From Actinomycetota bacterium (GTDB lineage Bacteria; Actinomycetota; Geothermincolia; Geothermincolales; RBG-13-55-18): a DNA stretch of 35,555 bases. Position 1 is the stretch's first letter. Each line of letters starts with the position of its first letter. Position numbers and translations under genes: made by a program. Location of the stretch: the NCBI GenBank assembly GCA_013178005.1, contig JABLXL010000037.1, forward strand, positions 1 through 35,555, given 5' to 3'. Below the pieces are notes generated by a model that was not told where the DNA came from, did not search any database, and saw only the letters and a list, made by a program, of their open reading frames with translations. This document shows positions 24,199-32,782 of the stretch, piece by piece.

Positions 24199-24992
24199 AC
24201 CGCGTCGACAGGGCCTTCCATGGCCAAGACGGGGCAGGCACCCTGCTTATTGGGTACGCCACGGCGGGTTTTCCCGACCCCGAGACATCGGCGCGCGTCG
24301 CCGCCGCCCTGCTCGAGCACTGCGACCTCCTTGAGCTCGGCCTGCCCTTCTCCGACCCCGTGCTCGACGGACCGGTGATCCAGGAATCCTCCCGCCGCGC
24401 CCTGGAGGCGGGCTTCCGGATAAGCGAGGTCTTCGATCTGGCGGCCGACCTGCGCGTGAAAACGGAGAAACCCCTCCTGCTCATGACCTACTACAACCCC
24501 GTGCACCGCGTGGGAGAGAGCGCGTTCGCGAGGATGGCCGCCACGGCCGGCTTCGACGGCCTGCTCGTGCCCGACCTGCCCCTGGAGGAATCCGGTTCCC
24601 TGCGGGCGGAAGCCGCTTCCCACGGTATCGCCGCGGTGCTCTTCGCTTCCATGACCACGCCGGACGAGCGCCTCGGCGCCATCGCGGAGGCGACGCGAGG
24701 CTTCCTCTACTGCTTCGCAGTAAAGGGAACCACGGGACTGCGGGCCAGCCTGGCCGGGGACCTCGCGCCCTTCATGGCCAGGGTCAGGTCCCGCTGCCGC
24801 GTCCCCCTTGCCCTCGGCCTGGGCATCTCCAACCCCGGACAGTGCCGGGAGGCGGGAAAGCTCGCGGACGCGGTGGTGGTGGGAAGCGCCCTGGTGAAAG
24901 CCAGCATGGACGCCCTGGACGGCGGCGGGGATCCCGCGGAAGCCGCGGGGGAACTGGCCGCATCCCTGCGCGCCTCCCTGAGGAATCGATAA
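24195..24992 (+). CDS. trpA: Tryptophan synthase alpha chain
   Basis: The 265-residue TIM-barrel protein cleaves indole-3-glycerol phosphate to indole, channelled to TrpB. Glu47 ([11 protein letters not shown]) and Asp58 ([14 protein letters not shown]) correspond to the two catalytic acids. [17 protein letters not shown] and LGLGISNP are kept in family positions. Some normally strict blocks vary: GYATAGFPD for PYLTAGDP, and CFAVKGTTG for the usual VSVTGVTG. It closes the trp operon; no T-tailed hairpin follows before the next gene. Confidence 0.95.
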   Translation: MNRVDRAFHGQDGAGTLLIGYATAGFPDPETSARVAAALLEHCDLLELGLPFSDPVLDGPVIQESSRRALEAGFRISEVFDLAADLRVKTEKPLLLMTYYNPVHRVGESAFARMAATAGFDGLLVPDLPLEESGSLRAEAASHGIAAVLFASMTTPDERLGAIAEATRGFLYCFAVKGTTGLRASLAGDLAPFMARVRSRCRVPLALGLGISNPGQCREAGKLADAVVVGSALVKASMDALDGGGDPAEAAGELAASLRASLRNR

Positions 24993-25076
24993 CAGGCGTA
25001 GACAGAATCACCGGTGTTGCCGTAACCTTTCGGCAGAAGCCTATGAAAAAGGCCGGAGGGGAAGGGGGCGACAGCG

Positions 25077-26153
25077 ATGGACGGCCAGGTCCTGGGCGTG
25101 GGGATCATAGGATGCGGGCGCATCTTCGACCTGCACATGCGCGGCTACCAGGAGCGGGAGGACGCGGCGGTGCTCGCGGTGGCCGACGTCTCGGAGGAAA
25201 GGCGGGCCGCGCGCCAGGGGGAGTACGGCATCCCGCGCGCCTACGCCGACTACCGCGAGATGCTGGACGATCCTTCCATACAACTGGTGGAGATACTCAC
25301 GCCGCACCACTTGCACCGCGAGATGGCCATAGCGGCGGCGGAAGCGGGGAAACACGTCTCGCTGCAGAAACCTCCCGCCCTCGACCTGGGCGAGATGGAC
25401 GAGATAACCGCGGCGGCGGAGGCAGCGGGCGTGGTGCTGCGGGTGTACGAGAACTTCGTCTTCTACCCGCCCATAGTCAGGGCGAAGATGCTGATCGACG
25501 AAGGGGCCATCGGCCAACCCCTGAACATACGCATGCGCACCCTGTCGGGCTCCGCGGCGGGCGGATGGGAGGTTCCCCTGGAGGCGTGGGCGTGGAGGGT
25601 GGACGAGAGGACCTGTGGGGGAGGGCCCTTCGTCTTCGACGACGGATACCACAAGTTCTCCATGGCCCTTTTCCTCCTGGGGGACGTGGAGAGGGTGTTC
25701 TGCTGGATGGAATCGCTGCCGTTGGGAGAGGGCCTTTGCGTGGACGCCCCCAGCATCTGTATCTGGAAATATAAGGATGCGAACATCTTCGGCAGCATAG
25801 ACTTCACCTGGGCCTATGACCTCTACATCAAGTCCGACTATTACGCCGCCGACGACCGCGTCGAGATCACGGGCACGGAGGGCGTCATCTGGGTCACGCG
25901 CGGCCACGGCAACATGCTGGATATCCCTCCCCTGCTCCTTTACCGCGAGGGCAAGCTCACCGCCTTCACCGACCTGGAAACGGACTGGGGAGCGAGTTTT
26001 CGCGACTCCACCCGGCACCTCCTGGACGCCCTCCGCGAGGGGACTCCGCCCCGGCTGACGCCGGCCGAGGGACGCAGGGTGCTGCAATTCGCGCTCGCCG
26101 CCATCGCCTCGGCGCGCGAGGGCAGGCCGGTGAGGTTGGACGACGTCACCTAG
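25077..26153 (+). CDS. Gfo/Idh/MocA-family oxidoreductase
   Basis: The 358-residue protein has an N-terminal Rossmann fold (VGIIGCGRIFDLHMRGY) with strand VLAVADVSEERR, the ILTPHHLHREMAIAAAEAGKHVSLQKP block (the Lys-Pro of the usual EKP motif kept, with Gln for Glu), and a C-terminal beta-sheet domain with a conserved HK in DDGYHKFSMALFLLG. The family oxidises or reduces sugars and related compounds with NAD(P). The substrate is unknown. It lies 84 bp after trpA on the same strand and may be read through from the trp operon, although nothing ties it to tryptophan. Confidence 0.88.
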   Translation: MDGQVLGVGIIGCGRIFDLHMRGYQEREDAAVLAVADVSEERRAARQGEYGIPRAYADYREMLDDPSIQLVEILTPHHLHREMAIAAAEAGKHVSLQKPPALDLGEMDEITAAAEAAGVVLRVYENFVFYPPIVRAKMLIDEGAIGQPLNIRMRTLSGSAAGGWEVPLEAWAWRVDERTCGGGPFVFDDGYHKFSMALFLLGDVERVFCWMESLPLGEGLCVDAPSICIWKYKDANIFGSIDFTWAYDLYIKSDYYAADDRVEITGTEGVIWVTRGHGNMLDIPPLLLYREGKLTAFTDLETDWGASFRDSTRHLLDALREGTPPRLTPAEGRRVLQFALAAIASAREGRPVRLDDVT

Positions 26154-26516
26154 GCGGGGGGGCAGACCGAGCAACCGTTATGCTCACGCCGCCGCCCTCC
26201 AAAGCCACCCAGGTGAGAGGGAACAGGTGATCCACGATCACGACGGCAAGGCCACGATAAGGGGAGGGTTAGCCTGTGATCACGTAGGGGTCAGCACGAG
26301 AGAGGCGGCGGCGGCGATCCGGGTCGATGATGGCGGTCCCGCGCGAAAGCCAAGACACAGCGAAGTTGCTACGGATACAGGCAGGGCAGCCGTGGAAGAC
26401 CCAGACGGGCGAACGCTGCCGGCGAGTTCCGGATTTGCCGCGCCGGAAGGAGGGACGGCAAAGGCCGGCGAAAGCGAGAATGAAGTGCACGGCCTTTATC
26501 TCGCGGGAGGCGGAAA
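26154..26516. other. Intergenic region of about 360 bp
   Basis: An open frame at 26227-26520 overlaps the next ATG by ATGA, but its codon third positions lack the local G+C bias and the peptide is low complexity, so I do not call it a gene. No promoter or terminator was recognised. Confidence 0.4.
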
Positions 26517-26960
26517 ATGAACAAGACCTTTTACTACCTGCTGGCTTTCGTGGTGGGCATGATCATCGCGGCTCACCTGGCCATGAACGCCGACGTCGGC
26601 GAGAAGATCGAAAACGCCCGCGCCGCCAACGCCGCCTTCTGGGTGATCGGCGCCGTGGTGGCGGTGATCATATGGCTGGCCAGCCCCGGCCGTTCCGCCG
26701 TCTCCAGGCTCAAGGACGTAAACCCCCTGCTCCTTCTGGCAGGGGCCATGGGGGCCGCCCTGGTGCTCGCCATAGCCGTCATCATACCGCGCATAGGAGC
26801 GGGGGCAACCAACGTCCTTCAGCTCACGGGGCAGGTGATCGCGGGCATACTCATCAGCCAGTTCGCGCTGTGGAGCTCTCCCCAGGAATCCATAACCGCG
26901 CTCAAGGTGGTGGGCGTCGTGGTGATGGTGGGGGGAGCTTACATGGCGGTGACGCTTTGA
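26517..26960 (+). CDS. DUF606/YdcZ-like small membrane protein (DMT superfamily)
   Basis: The 147-residue protein has five hydrophobic segments (about 5-22, 42-60, 70-90, 98-120 and 127-145). The segment NVLQLTGQVIAGILISQFALW matches the conserved stretch of DUF606, which usually reads LxGQxxxxLxIDxFGLxG. Such half-size transporters often work as pairs. Here there is only one, and a charged loop (EKIENARAANA) splits the first two helices. GGGAGGCGGAAA precedes the ATG. The substrate is unknown. Confidence 0.7.
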   Translation: MNKTFYYLLAFVVGMIIAAHLAMNADVGEKIENARAANAAFWVIGAVVAVIIWLASPGRSAVSRLKDVNPLLLLAGAMGAALVLAIAVIIPRIGAGATNVLQLTGQVIAGILISQFALWSSPQESITALKVVGVVVMVGGAYMAVTL

Positions 26961-26998
26961 CCCGAGGAGAATGCCCGGACTGTCCTTGCCCGCCCGAA

Positions 26999-27234
26999 AG
27001 CCTGCATCGCGTAAGCGATTGCGCCGAGCGGAGCGAGGCGCAACGGTGCCGGCGCGACGCGTCATGAAACGATGCAAGGCCTGGCACGCATACGGCCGGA
27101 TTGATCGCGGGCATTCCCACCCCCGTCCGACAGCCTGCATCGCGTAAGCGATTGCGCCGAGCGGGGCGAGGCGCAACGGTGCCGGCGCGACGCGTCATGA
27201 AACGATGCAAGGCCTGGCACGCATACGCCCGGAT
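26999..27234. repeat. Tandem 103-bp structured repeat, two copies
   Basis: 26999-27101 and 27132-27234 match with two differences, separated by 30 bp. Each contains GCCTGCATCG facing CGATGCAAGGC as an outer stem, TTGCGCC facing GGCGCAA as an inner stem, and further GC-rich complementarity. This is a REP/BIME-like element or an RNA structure. It lies directly after the DUF606 gene. Confidence 0.9.
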
Positions 27235-27427
27235 AAGGGGTCGGGAAGGAAAAGGCGCTCGCGGCGTTCAATAAATAGATGAATCCTTGGGATTCGGGTG
27301 CAGGTGGCTTATGGCGCCGCGGACGGCGGTCCGGCCCCAAGCGCGTTATGGCGGGAAAGATGAGGCGGGCAGGCGCCGTTCCAAAGGCCGGCTTCGGGGT
27401 AGCCGTCAGATTTCAAGGGGGAAGGGG

Positions 27428-28738
27428 ATGAACGAGAAAGCTGGGGACCAGGAGTACAGGGCTTACGGATATCGGTGGGTGGTGCTGCTGGCCTTCGGCC
27501 TGGTCCTCTGCGTGCAGGCCTTCCTGTGGATCAGCTTCGCCCCCATCGAGAGCAGCGTGGAGAAGGTCTTCGGGGTAGGTTCGGGGCTGGTCAGGTTGCT
27601 GGCCCTGGTGGGGCCGCTCATGTTCGTGTTTCTCGGCTCCCTGGCCGGAGACATGGCCGACAAGCGCGGCTTCAAGTTCACCGTGTCGCTGGGCGCGGTG
27701 GTGATAAGCCTGGCGGGGATCTTCAGGGCGGTGGTTCCTCATCTCAGCATCTCGGGAAAGTCGCAGTACTGGATAATACTGGTATGCCAGGCGGTGATCG
27801 GGGGAGGGGCGGTTTTCATCCTCGTGAACATGTCCAAGATGCCCATAAAGTGGTTCCTGGAGGAAGCTCGGGCCACCGCCATCGGCATCACCACGGTCTT
27901 TTTCTACCTGGGGTCCGCCGTCGGCATCCCCCTGGTCACGGCCATCGCCGGCATTCCCGAGGGCACCACGGACCTCGCCCTGATGACCAACGGCGTGAAC
28001 CGCGTGCTCAACGTCTTCGCCATCATCATGGCCGCCTCGACGGCACTTTTCATCGCCCTCGCCCGCGAGAACCCTCCCACCCCATCCGGCCCCGTACCCG
28101 AGGAGGCGAAGCTCGGGGTGTTCGTCGCGCTGAAGCGCTTCCTCGCCGCACCCACCTTCCAGGCGCTGGCCCTGGTCTCCCTCATCGGATACGGCGCCTT
28201 CGTGGGGCTGACGGTGACCATGGAGAAGATAATCGGTTACCACGGGTTTTCCTCCAGCTTCGCCTCCTTCGTCGCCAGCGCCCTCATCGTCGGCGGCATC
28301 ATCGGAGCGGGCATTCTTCCCGGGCTCTCCGAGAAAATCGGCCTGCGCAAGCCCTTCCTTATCCTCGCCGCCCTGGTTACGGTGCCCATGGGATTCCTCA
28401 TCGGTTTCGTGGGCGTAAAGGCGCTCAACCTGGCGGGAGCTTTCCTGCTCGGCTTCTTCCTACTCTCCGCCCTGCCCGTGACCTTCACCATCGTGAGCGA
28501 GATGGAGGAGATCGGTCCCGTCTTCGCGGGTTCGGCGGTAGGGACCCTGATGGCCCTGGGAAATATTGGTTCGCTGATCATACCCCTGGCCATGGAGGCC
28601 CTGAAGCGCGGCGGCGCGGAGAACCCTGACTACCGTGTTTCGCTGTTGATGCTCTTCGCCCTCGCTATCCTGGGTATGTTGGTGGTCATATGGAGGGTGA
28701 AGGAGACCGGTCCCCGCGCCAAGGGCGCCAAGGGATAG
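27428..28738 (+). CDS. MFS transporter
   Basis: The 436-residue membrane protein has 12 predicted helices. The loop between helices 2 and 3 reads GSLAGDMADKRGFKF, the MFS A-motif, and the second half has GLSEKIGLRKPF in the matching place. The N-terminal YRWVVLLAFGLVLCVQAFLWISFAPI resembles the FLVCR-like or nitrate/sugar-phosphate branches, and the substrate is not assignable. ATG 27428 follows GGGGGAAGGGG. It is unlike the other MFS protein in the window and is probably not its paralogue. Confidence 0.85.
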   Translation: MNEKAGDQEYRAYGYRWVVLLAFGLVLCVQAFLWISFAPIESSVEKVFGVGSGLVRLLALVGPLMFVFLGSLAGDMADKRGFKFTVSLGAVVISLAGIFRAVVPHLSISGKSQYWIILVCQAVIGGGAVFILVNMSKMPIKWFLEEARATAIGITTVFFYLGSAVGIPLVTAIAGIPEGTTDLALMTNGVNRVLNVFAIIMAASTALFIALARENPPTPSGPVPEEAKLGVFVALKRFLAAPTFQALALVSLIGYGAFVGLTVTMEKIIGYHGFSSSFASFVASALIVGGIIGAGILPGLSEKIGLRKPFLILAALVTVPMGFLIGFVGVKALNLAGAFLLGFFLLSALPVTFTIVSEMEEIGPVFAGSAVGTLMALGNIGSLIIPLAMEALKRGGAENPDYRVSLLMLFALAILGMLVVIWRVKETGPRAKGAKG

Positions 28739-28967
28739 ACTATCCTGGACGCCACCCAGCACAAAATTGTCACGCCTTCCCAAGCCCGCCGGGACGAAAG
28801 CCAACGGGGCGCCGGAAACCGGCAGGCAACTCAAACACATCCGTCTTTCATGGAGATCGCATGGTACTGGAAAGCGCTCGAAGCCTCTCCCCGTCATGCT
28901 CGCCCATATCGGGGAGTTCATTATAGGGTCATGCCCTTTTGGCGGTTTCGTGAAATTCGACTTCTTA

Positions 28968-29438
28968 TCAGCCGCCCAGATATTCCAGGTATTCCTCCGG
29001 GGTGCGGACGAGGCGGAAGGTGGCCTGGGCCACCAGCGTGCCGGCGGCGTCGAACACCTTGAGGTCCATCGCCTTGTCCGCCCTGCCCTCGCGCTCGAAC
29101 TCCTCGAGCAGTGCTAGCGCCTCCCCCTCCCCCACCCGCGCCGTGCACCTGAGCTCCCCACGCGGGGGGTGCACGAAACGGATGTTCAGCACCGTGTTGA
29201 GGACCATCACCTTGCGGGGATCCAGGTGTCGCATGACGGCCATGCCCCCCGCCGTCTCCGCCAGCCCGCATATCGCGCCGGCATGCACCAGGCCGAAGGC
29301 GTTGAGGTTGGAGGGGTTGTCCTCCATGACCAAGGTGACGCGGCCCTCCCCCTCGTCCACCTCCCGCAGGCGCATACGCGACTCCCGCGCGAAGGGACAG
29401 GCCTGCTCGACCATAACGGTAATCATCTCTTTCTCCAT
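28968..29438 (-). CDS. Hotdog-fold thioesterase, PaaI/DUF4442-like
   Basis: The 156-residue single-domain hotdog protein has the characteristic helix NAFGLVHAGAICGLAETAGGMAV (hotdog helix with the HAG motif), followed by strands VLNTVLNIRFVHPPRGELRCTARV and ATFRLVRTPEEY. It should cleave an acyl-CoA thioester, or bind one if the catalytic acid differs; the acidic residue in the helix is the Glu of GLAET. With acyl-CoA ligases in the window it may recycle CoA. It stands alone on the minus strand. Confidence 0.8.
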   Translation of the reverse strand: MEKEMITVMVEQACPFARESRMRLREVDEGEGRVTLVMEDNPSNLNAFGLVHAGAICGLAETAGGMAVMRHLDPRKVMVLNTVLNIRFVHPPRGELRCTARVGEGEALALLEEFEREGRADKAMDLKVFDAAGTLVAQATFRLVRTPEEYLEYLGG

Positions 29439-29938
29439 TTGTCCGCAAATCCTTTCCGCTCAAAGACCATTGTTTACCCCTATTTTTCCCCTTGCATCGC
29501 TTTTCATACGCATCCCGGAGGGATATCAACCCGAACGTGGCCTGTAAACGAAAAACGCGCGTTACATCTGACGGGGCCCCAGGATCATCCGGACCGTCGT
29601 TTTCGGATCGAACGAGGAGGAGCTCGCGTATTCCATGCCGGGGATTGAAACGGCGTGTACGGCGCGCGGGGCGGGCCGGCGCACGGAAGGCCGGGTGCTT
29701 ACTGGACGCGGGATTTTCCGCCGCCCTCGCCGTTGAGGAGGCCGGCTGTTTCCGGGGCCGGCAGCGTCCATACCTCCCACCGGGTCAGCCGGTTTCGCGT
29801 CACGATGCGACACCTTCCATCGCAGGAGGTGCGATATTGCGCCAGTGGCCGTCACGGGCATCGATTCGGCTCCGGTGTCCCCATCGACGAGCCGGGCTGG
29901 CACGCCCGTGCCCTCCCGAGGCCGCCTGCCGCGCCGTT
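29439..29938. other. Intergenic region of about 500 bp
   Basis: It lies between two minus-strand genes. No frame has convincing coding character on either strand, although GC remains high. It should contain the promoter of the thioesterase gene, near the AT-rich 29465-29510. Nothing else is recognised. Confidence 0.4.
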
Positions 29939-30715
29939 TCACGCCGGCTCGATGGACATCATGTACTGGAAGCGCGCCGCCAAGATGAGGAGGTAATAGG
30001 CGAGGTGGAGGAAGAAATCCGCCGGCTCGGTGGCGCTCATCATGCCCACGAGGCGGATGTGGGCGGTCAGCACGGTCTGGACCATGATGCATACCAGGGC
30101 CAGCGAGATGAAGAGAAACGGGCGGCCCGCCTCGCCTTTTCCGATGGTGATGGCCATGAAGGCCACCACGCACAGGGCGGCTACCTGCACCACCAGGGCA
30201 AAGATATCGGAGACCCTGACTCCCATGGGGATATCGCTCGACGCCATGGGGACGATGAGCACGAACAGGGTCACGCAGGCGAAGACGACCAGGGAGGGCA
30301 GCACGGTGGTCATGGCCGCGCGGGCGAAATCGAAACCCTGCCTCTTGAAACCGAAATAGAGGCTGCCGATCACCACCAGCACCGGGATAAAGACCAGGAT
30401 GAAGAAGACGAAGATGAGGTCCGGGGAGAACACTTTCCTCCCGGCGAATGCATTGACGGTCTCCATGACCACCGGGATGACGTTTATTCCCACCGCCGCG
30501 GTTATCCAGGACCACAGCTTCCTGGGCAGCGTGCCCCTGCCCAGCTTGGGAAGAAGCACGGCCGTCGAGCCGAGGAGGATGAGGATGAGCGCCAGGCGCG
30601 CCGAGAAAACGGGTCCCCCCAGCGCCTCCCCCGTCCAGAAGCTTGCCAGGTACATCGCGGCGGCCGCCACCAGCACCACGGCCGCCAGCCCGACCAGCAT
30701 GCGCATCGCTCTCAA
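29939..30715 (-). CDS. Multi-pass membrane protein of unknown function
   Basis: The 258-residue protein has about eight predicted helices spread evenly over its length, with short loops (for example FKRQGFDFARAAM and GKGEAGRPF). It starts with a helix MLVGLAAVVLVAAAAMYLASFW that could also be a signal anchor. No catalytic or transport motif is visible. The general layout recalls membrane sensor domains of the 7TM type, but no output domain follows. I do not recognise a family. Confidence 0.75.
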   Translation of the reverse strand: MRAMRMLVGLAAVVLVAAAAMYLASFWTGEALGGPVFSARLALILILLGSTAVLLPKLGRGTLPRKLWSWITAAVGINVIPVVMETVNAFAGRKVFSPDLIFVFFILVFIPVLVVIGSLYFGFKRQGFDFARAAMTTVLPSLVVFACVTLFVLIVPMASSDIPMGVRVSDIFALVVQVAALCVVAFMAITIGKGEAGRPFLFISLALVCIMVQTVLTAHIRLVGMMSATEPADFFLHLAYYLLILAARFQYMMSIEPA

Positions 30716-30807
30716 TCCAACTCCTCCTCGACGATCGCCATAGCCTGAGCCATACCCTTCCGCGTTCTCTCGGCCTCCGCGGAAGGCGTGGCCATCGACT
30801 CGGTAGT

Positions 30808-31067
30808 TTATCGGGTATGACCATGTTTTCCTACAGCAATCCAGGCTGTATCCATTGCCCGGAGGGTTTAAAGAAAATACTGCATGGTGCCGTCGGGGAT
30901 GACCGCTGGAAACGGGTCAAGGGGCTCTTTCCCATCACCCTTTGCAGCCTTAGCCATTGACCTTGATTTTACCGGGTACGTGCATGTTTTCCTGCAGCAA
31001 TCCAGGCTGTATCCATTGTCCGGAGGGTTCAAAGAAAATACTGCATGGTGCCGTCGGGGATGACCGC
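30808..31067. repeat. Diverged tandem copy of the larA 3' end
   Basis: 30808-30906 (outside the gene) matches 30969-31067 with roughly eight differences over 99 bp. The second copy covers the last 39 bp of the larA-like gene (coding VIPDGTMQYFL and stop) plus 60 bp beyond. In the outer copy the stop reads TAA instead of TGA, and the codons before it are unchanged. Confidence 0.93.
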
Positions 31068-32255
31068 CACGGAGGCCTCGCCCGGGAACTCCTCTTCCAG
31101 CAACGCGAGGGTCTCCTCCCAGGCGCGGGCCACCGCCACGCATTCCGCGGGGGCGAAGAGGTCGCACATGGTCTTGTCGGGATAGCGCGAGCAGACGATG
31201 ATCTTAAGCCCCTCCGGTGGCGGGCCCATCCTCATGTAGTACTCCCCGCCGTATTCCTTCCCGAAACTGCGGATTAGGTAATGGCAGACCTGCCCTTCCG
31301 GGCTGTTGACCAGCAACACGATGACCCCCCGGGAGAAATTCGCGCTCATCATGGACATGAGCATGCAGATGGCCATCTCGCTGCACTTGGCGTAGGCGTT
31401 GGTCACCACGATGTCCTTGCCCGGAGCCGGCCTGGTGCCGTAATGCTCCCTGGCCGCCTCCACCCCGGCACGGTACTCCTCCAAGTGATCCCCCACAAAG
31501 AGGTCGGTTATCTCTCCGCGGGCGTTGATGAGGGCGTCCACCTTCACCGCCAGACCGGACATCCTCGTCACCTCCGCGATCTCCGCGTACATGACGTTGT
31601 TCTCCGTCTTGCCCAGCCCCATGGTCTCAGGTCCCCTTAAGGCCACGTCGCGGTGAAAGGCCTTGATGGTCCGCACCCCGCTTATGCCGGGAAGCACGAT
31701 CTTCCCCCCACCGCCGAAACCCACGTGCACGTGGGGGGTTATGCAGCCGACGCCGATACGCAGGTCGCAGTACATGAACTCGCGGTTGATGTAAACGGGC
31801 ACGCCGCTGGGACTTTCTCCCAGATAATCACAGTTCTCGTAGGGGTTGTGATTGTAGACCGGGAACCTCTCCACCACCTCGTCGCCGAGTTTTTTGCGGA
31901 AGTCGATGTTGTTCATGGCCCCGTGCATCCCCAGGGCGGGTATGAAGCGCACGTTGGAGTCGGGGATCCCCGCTTCCCTCAAGGCCTCGAGGATGAAGGG
32001 GAGCACCACCTTGACCGGGGTGGGGCGGGTCATGTCGTCGAAAACGATGGCCACCTCTTTCGCGCTTCCCGCCAGCTCCCGCAGGTCGGGAACGCCGATG
32101 GGGTTTTCGAAGGCCCGGGCCATGCCCTCCGCGTTCAGTGCCGGCTTCCCGAATCCCGGCGGCTCCAGCACCTCCACCTCCCAGCGGTCGGGGAAAAATA
32201 TCTCGGCCGGCTCGTTGCCGTGCCACAACATACCGGGCACTTTAACCGTCTTCAA
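31029..32255 (-). CDS. LarA-like protein (DUF2088), nickel-pincer racemase family
   Basis: The 408-residue protein resembles lactate racemase LarA and its relatives. The N-terminal domain has VFDDMTRPTP (family: SDxTRPxP). The lysine site that binds the pyridinium-dithiocarboxylic nickel cofactor in LarA sits in CITPHVHVGFGGGGKIVLPGIS; its His and Lys are present. The general-base loop of LarA, GTHRP, reads GMHGA here. The family includes racemases and epimerases of several 2-hydroxy acids, so lactate is not assured. No larB, larC or larE is in the window. The 3' end is duplicated downstream. Confidence 0.8.
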   Translation of the reverse strand: MKTVKVPGMLWHGNEPAEIFFPDRWEVEVLEPPGFGKPALNAEGMARAFENPIGVPDLRELAGSAKEVAIVFDDMTRPTPVKVVLPFILEALREAGIPDSNVRFIPALGMHGAMNNIDFRKKLGDEVVERFPVYNHNPYENCDYLGESPSGVPVYINREFMYCDLRIGVGCITPHVHVGFGGGGKIVLPGISGVRTIKAFHRDVALRGPETMGLGKTENNVMYAEIAEVTRMSGLAVKVDALINARGEITDLFVGDHLEEYRAGVEAAREHYGTRPAPGKDIVVTNAYAKCSEMAICMLMSMMSANFSRGVIVLLVNSPEGQVCHYLIRSFGKEYGGEYYMRMGPPPEGLKIIVCSRYPDKTMCDLFAPAECVAVARAWEETLALLEEEFPGEASVAVIPDGTMQYFL

Positions 32256-32364
32256 GCCGTTTGCCCCCTCGACAGCTCAACGCCGAAGATACAGGAAAAA
32301 AGGCCGAGGTCACGATAATGCCTTCAAGCCCGGCAACCTCGCCTGCCAGATGGACGCCTTGCTG

Positions 32365-32673
32365 TCACTGCCAGGGTATTCTCTCTCCGCCGCCTTCCGC
32401 CGGCTTGGCCGTCTTTTTCCTTCCCGCGCGCACCTGGTGGTATTCGAAGAGGATGGATGCCAGAACCAAGAAGATTCCCAATACGACCAAGGCCACGAGC
32501 AGCGCGGTGGTGTATCCGGCGGGCTTGGAGCGCTGGTACTGTTCGTAGATCTCGCCGCCGTTGTACGCCGCCTCGGTCTTCTCGTGGTTGGCGATGCCCC
32601 AGAACACCGCCGCAAGGAGAACCAGCAGCGCCAACAGGATGACGATGCGCACGGCCAGAAAGAATCTGCTCAT
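32365..32673 (-). CDS. Small membrane protein with two helices
   Basis: The 102-residue protein has helices at about 7-27 and 54-76, an acidic/polar loop with NHEKTEAAYNGGEIYEQYQRSK between them, and a basic tail (RAGRKKTAKPAEGGGE). No family is recognised. It is on the same strand as purH, 109 bp away, so it could be the tail of the pur transcript. Confidence 0.65.
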   Translation of the reverse strand: MSRFFLAVRIVILLALLVLLAAVFWGIANHEKTEAAYNGGEIYEQYQRSKPAGYTTALLVALVVLGIFLVLASILFEYHQVRAGRKKTAKPAEGGGERIPWQ

Positions 32674-32756
32674 AACCCCATGTTACCTCATGGGGCTCGA
32701 GGGATGCACCTCGTGCAAGCCCGAGGGCTTGGAACCTCAGAGCTTATGCTTGGAGC

Positions 32757-32777
32757 AGGGATCAGGGCTTGATCCCT
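32757..32777 (-). terminator. Hairpin after purH
   Basis: AGGGATCA and TGATCCCT form a perfect 8-bp stem around a 5-nt loop, 5 nt past the purH stop. It has no T-run, so it may act in mRNA stability rather than termination. Confidence 0.4.
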
Positions 32778-32782
32778 CGGCC

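Noticed and set aside
26227-26520. Open frame of 97 codons overlapping the DUF606 start by ATGA
   Set aside because: Third codon positions lack the strong G+C bias of true genes here, the peptide is low complexity, and no ribosome site precedes it. The ATGA overlap may be chance.
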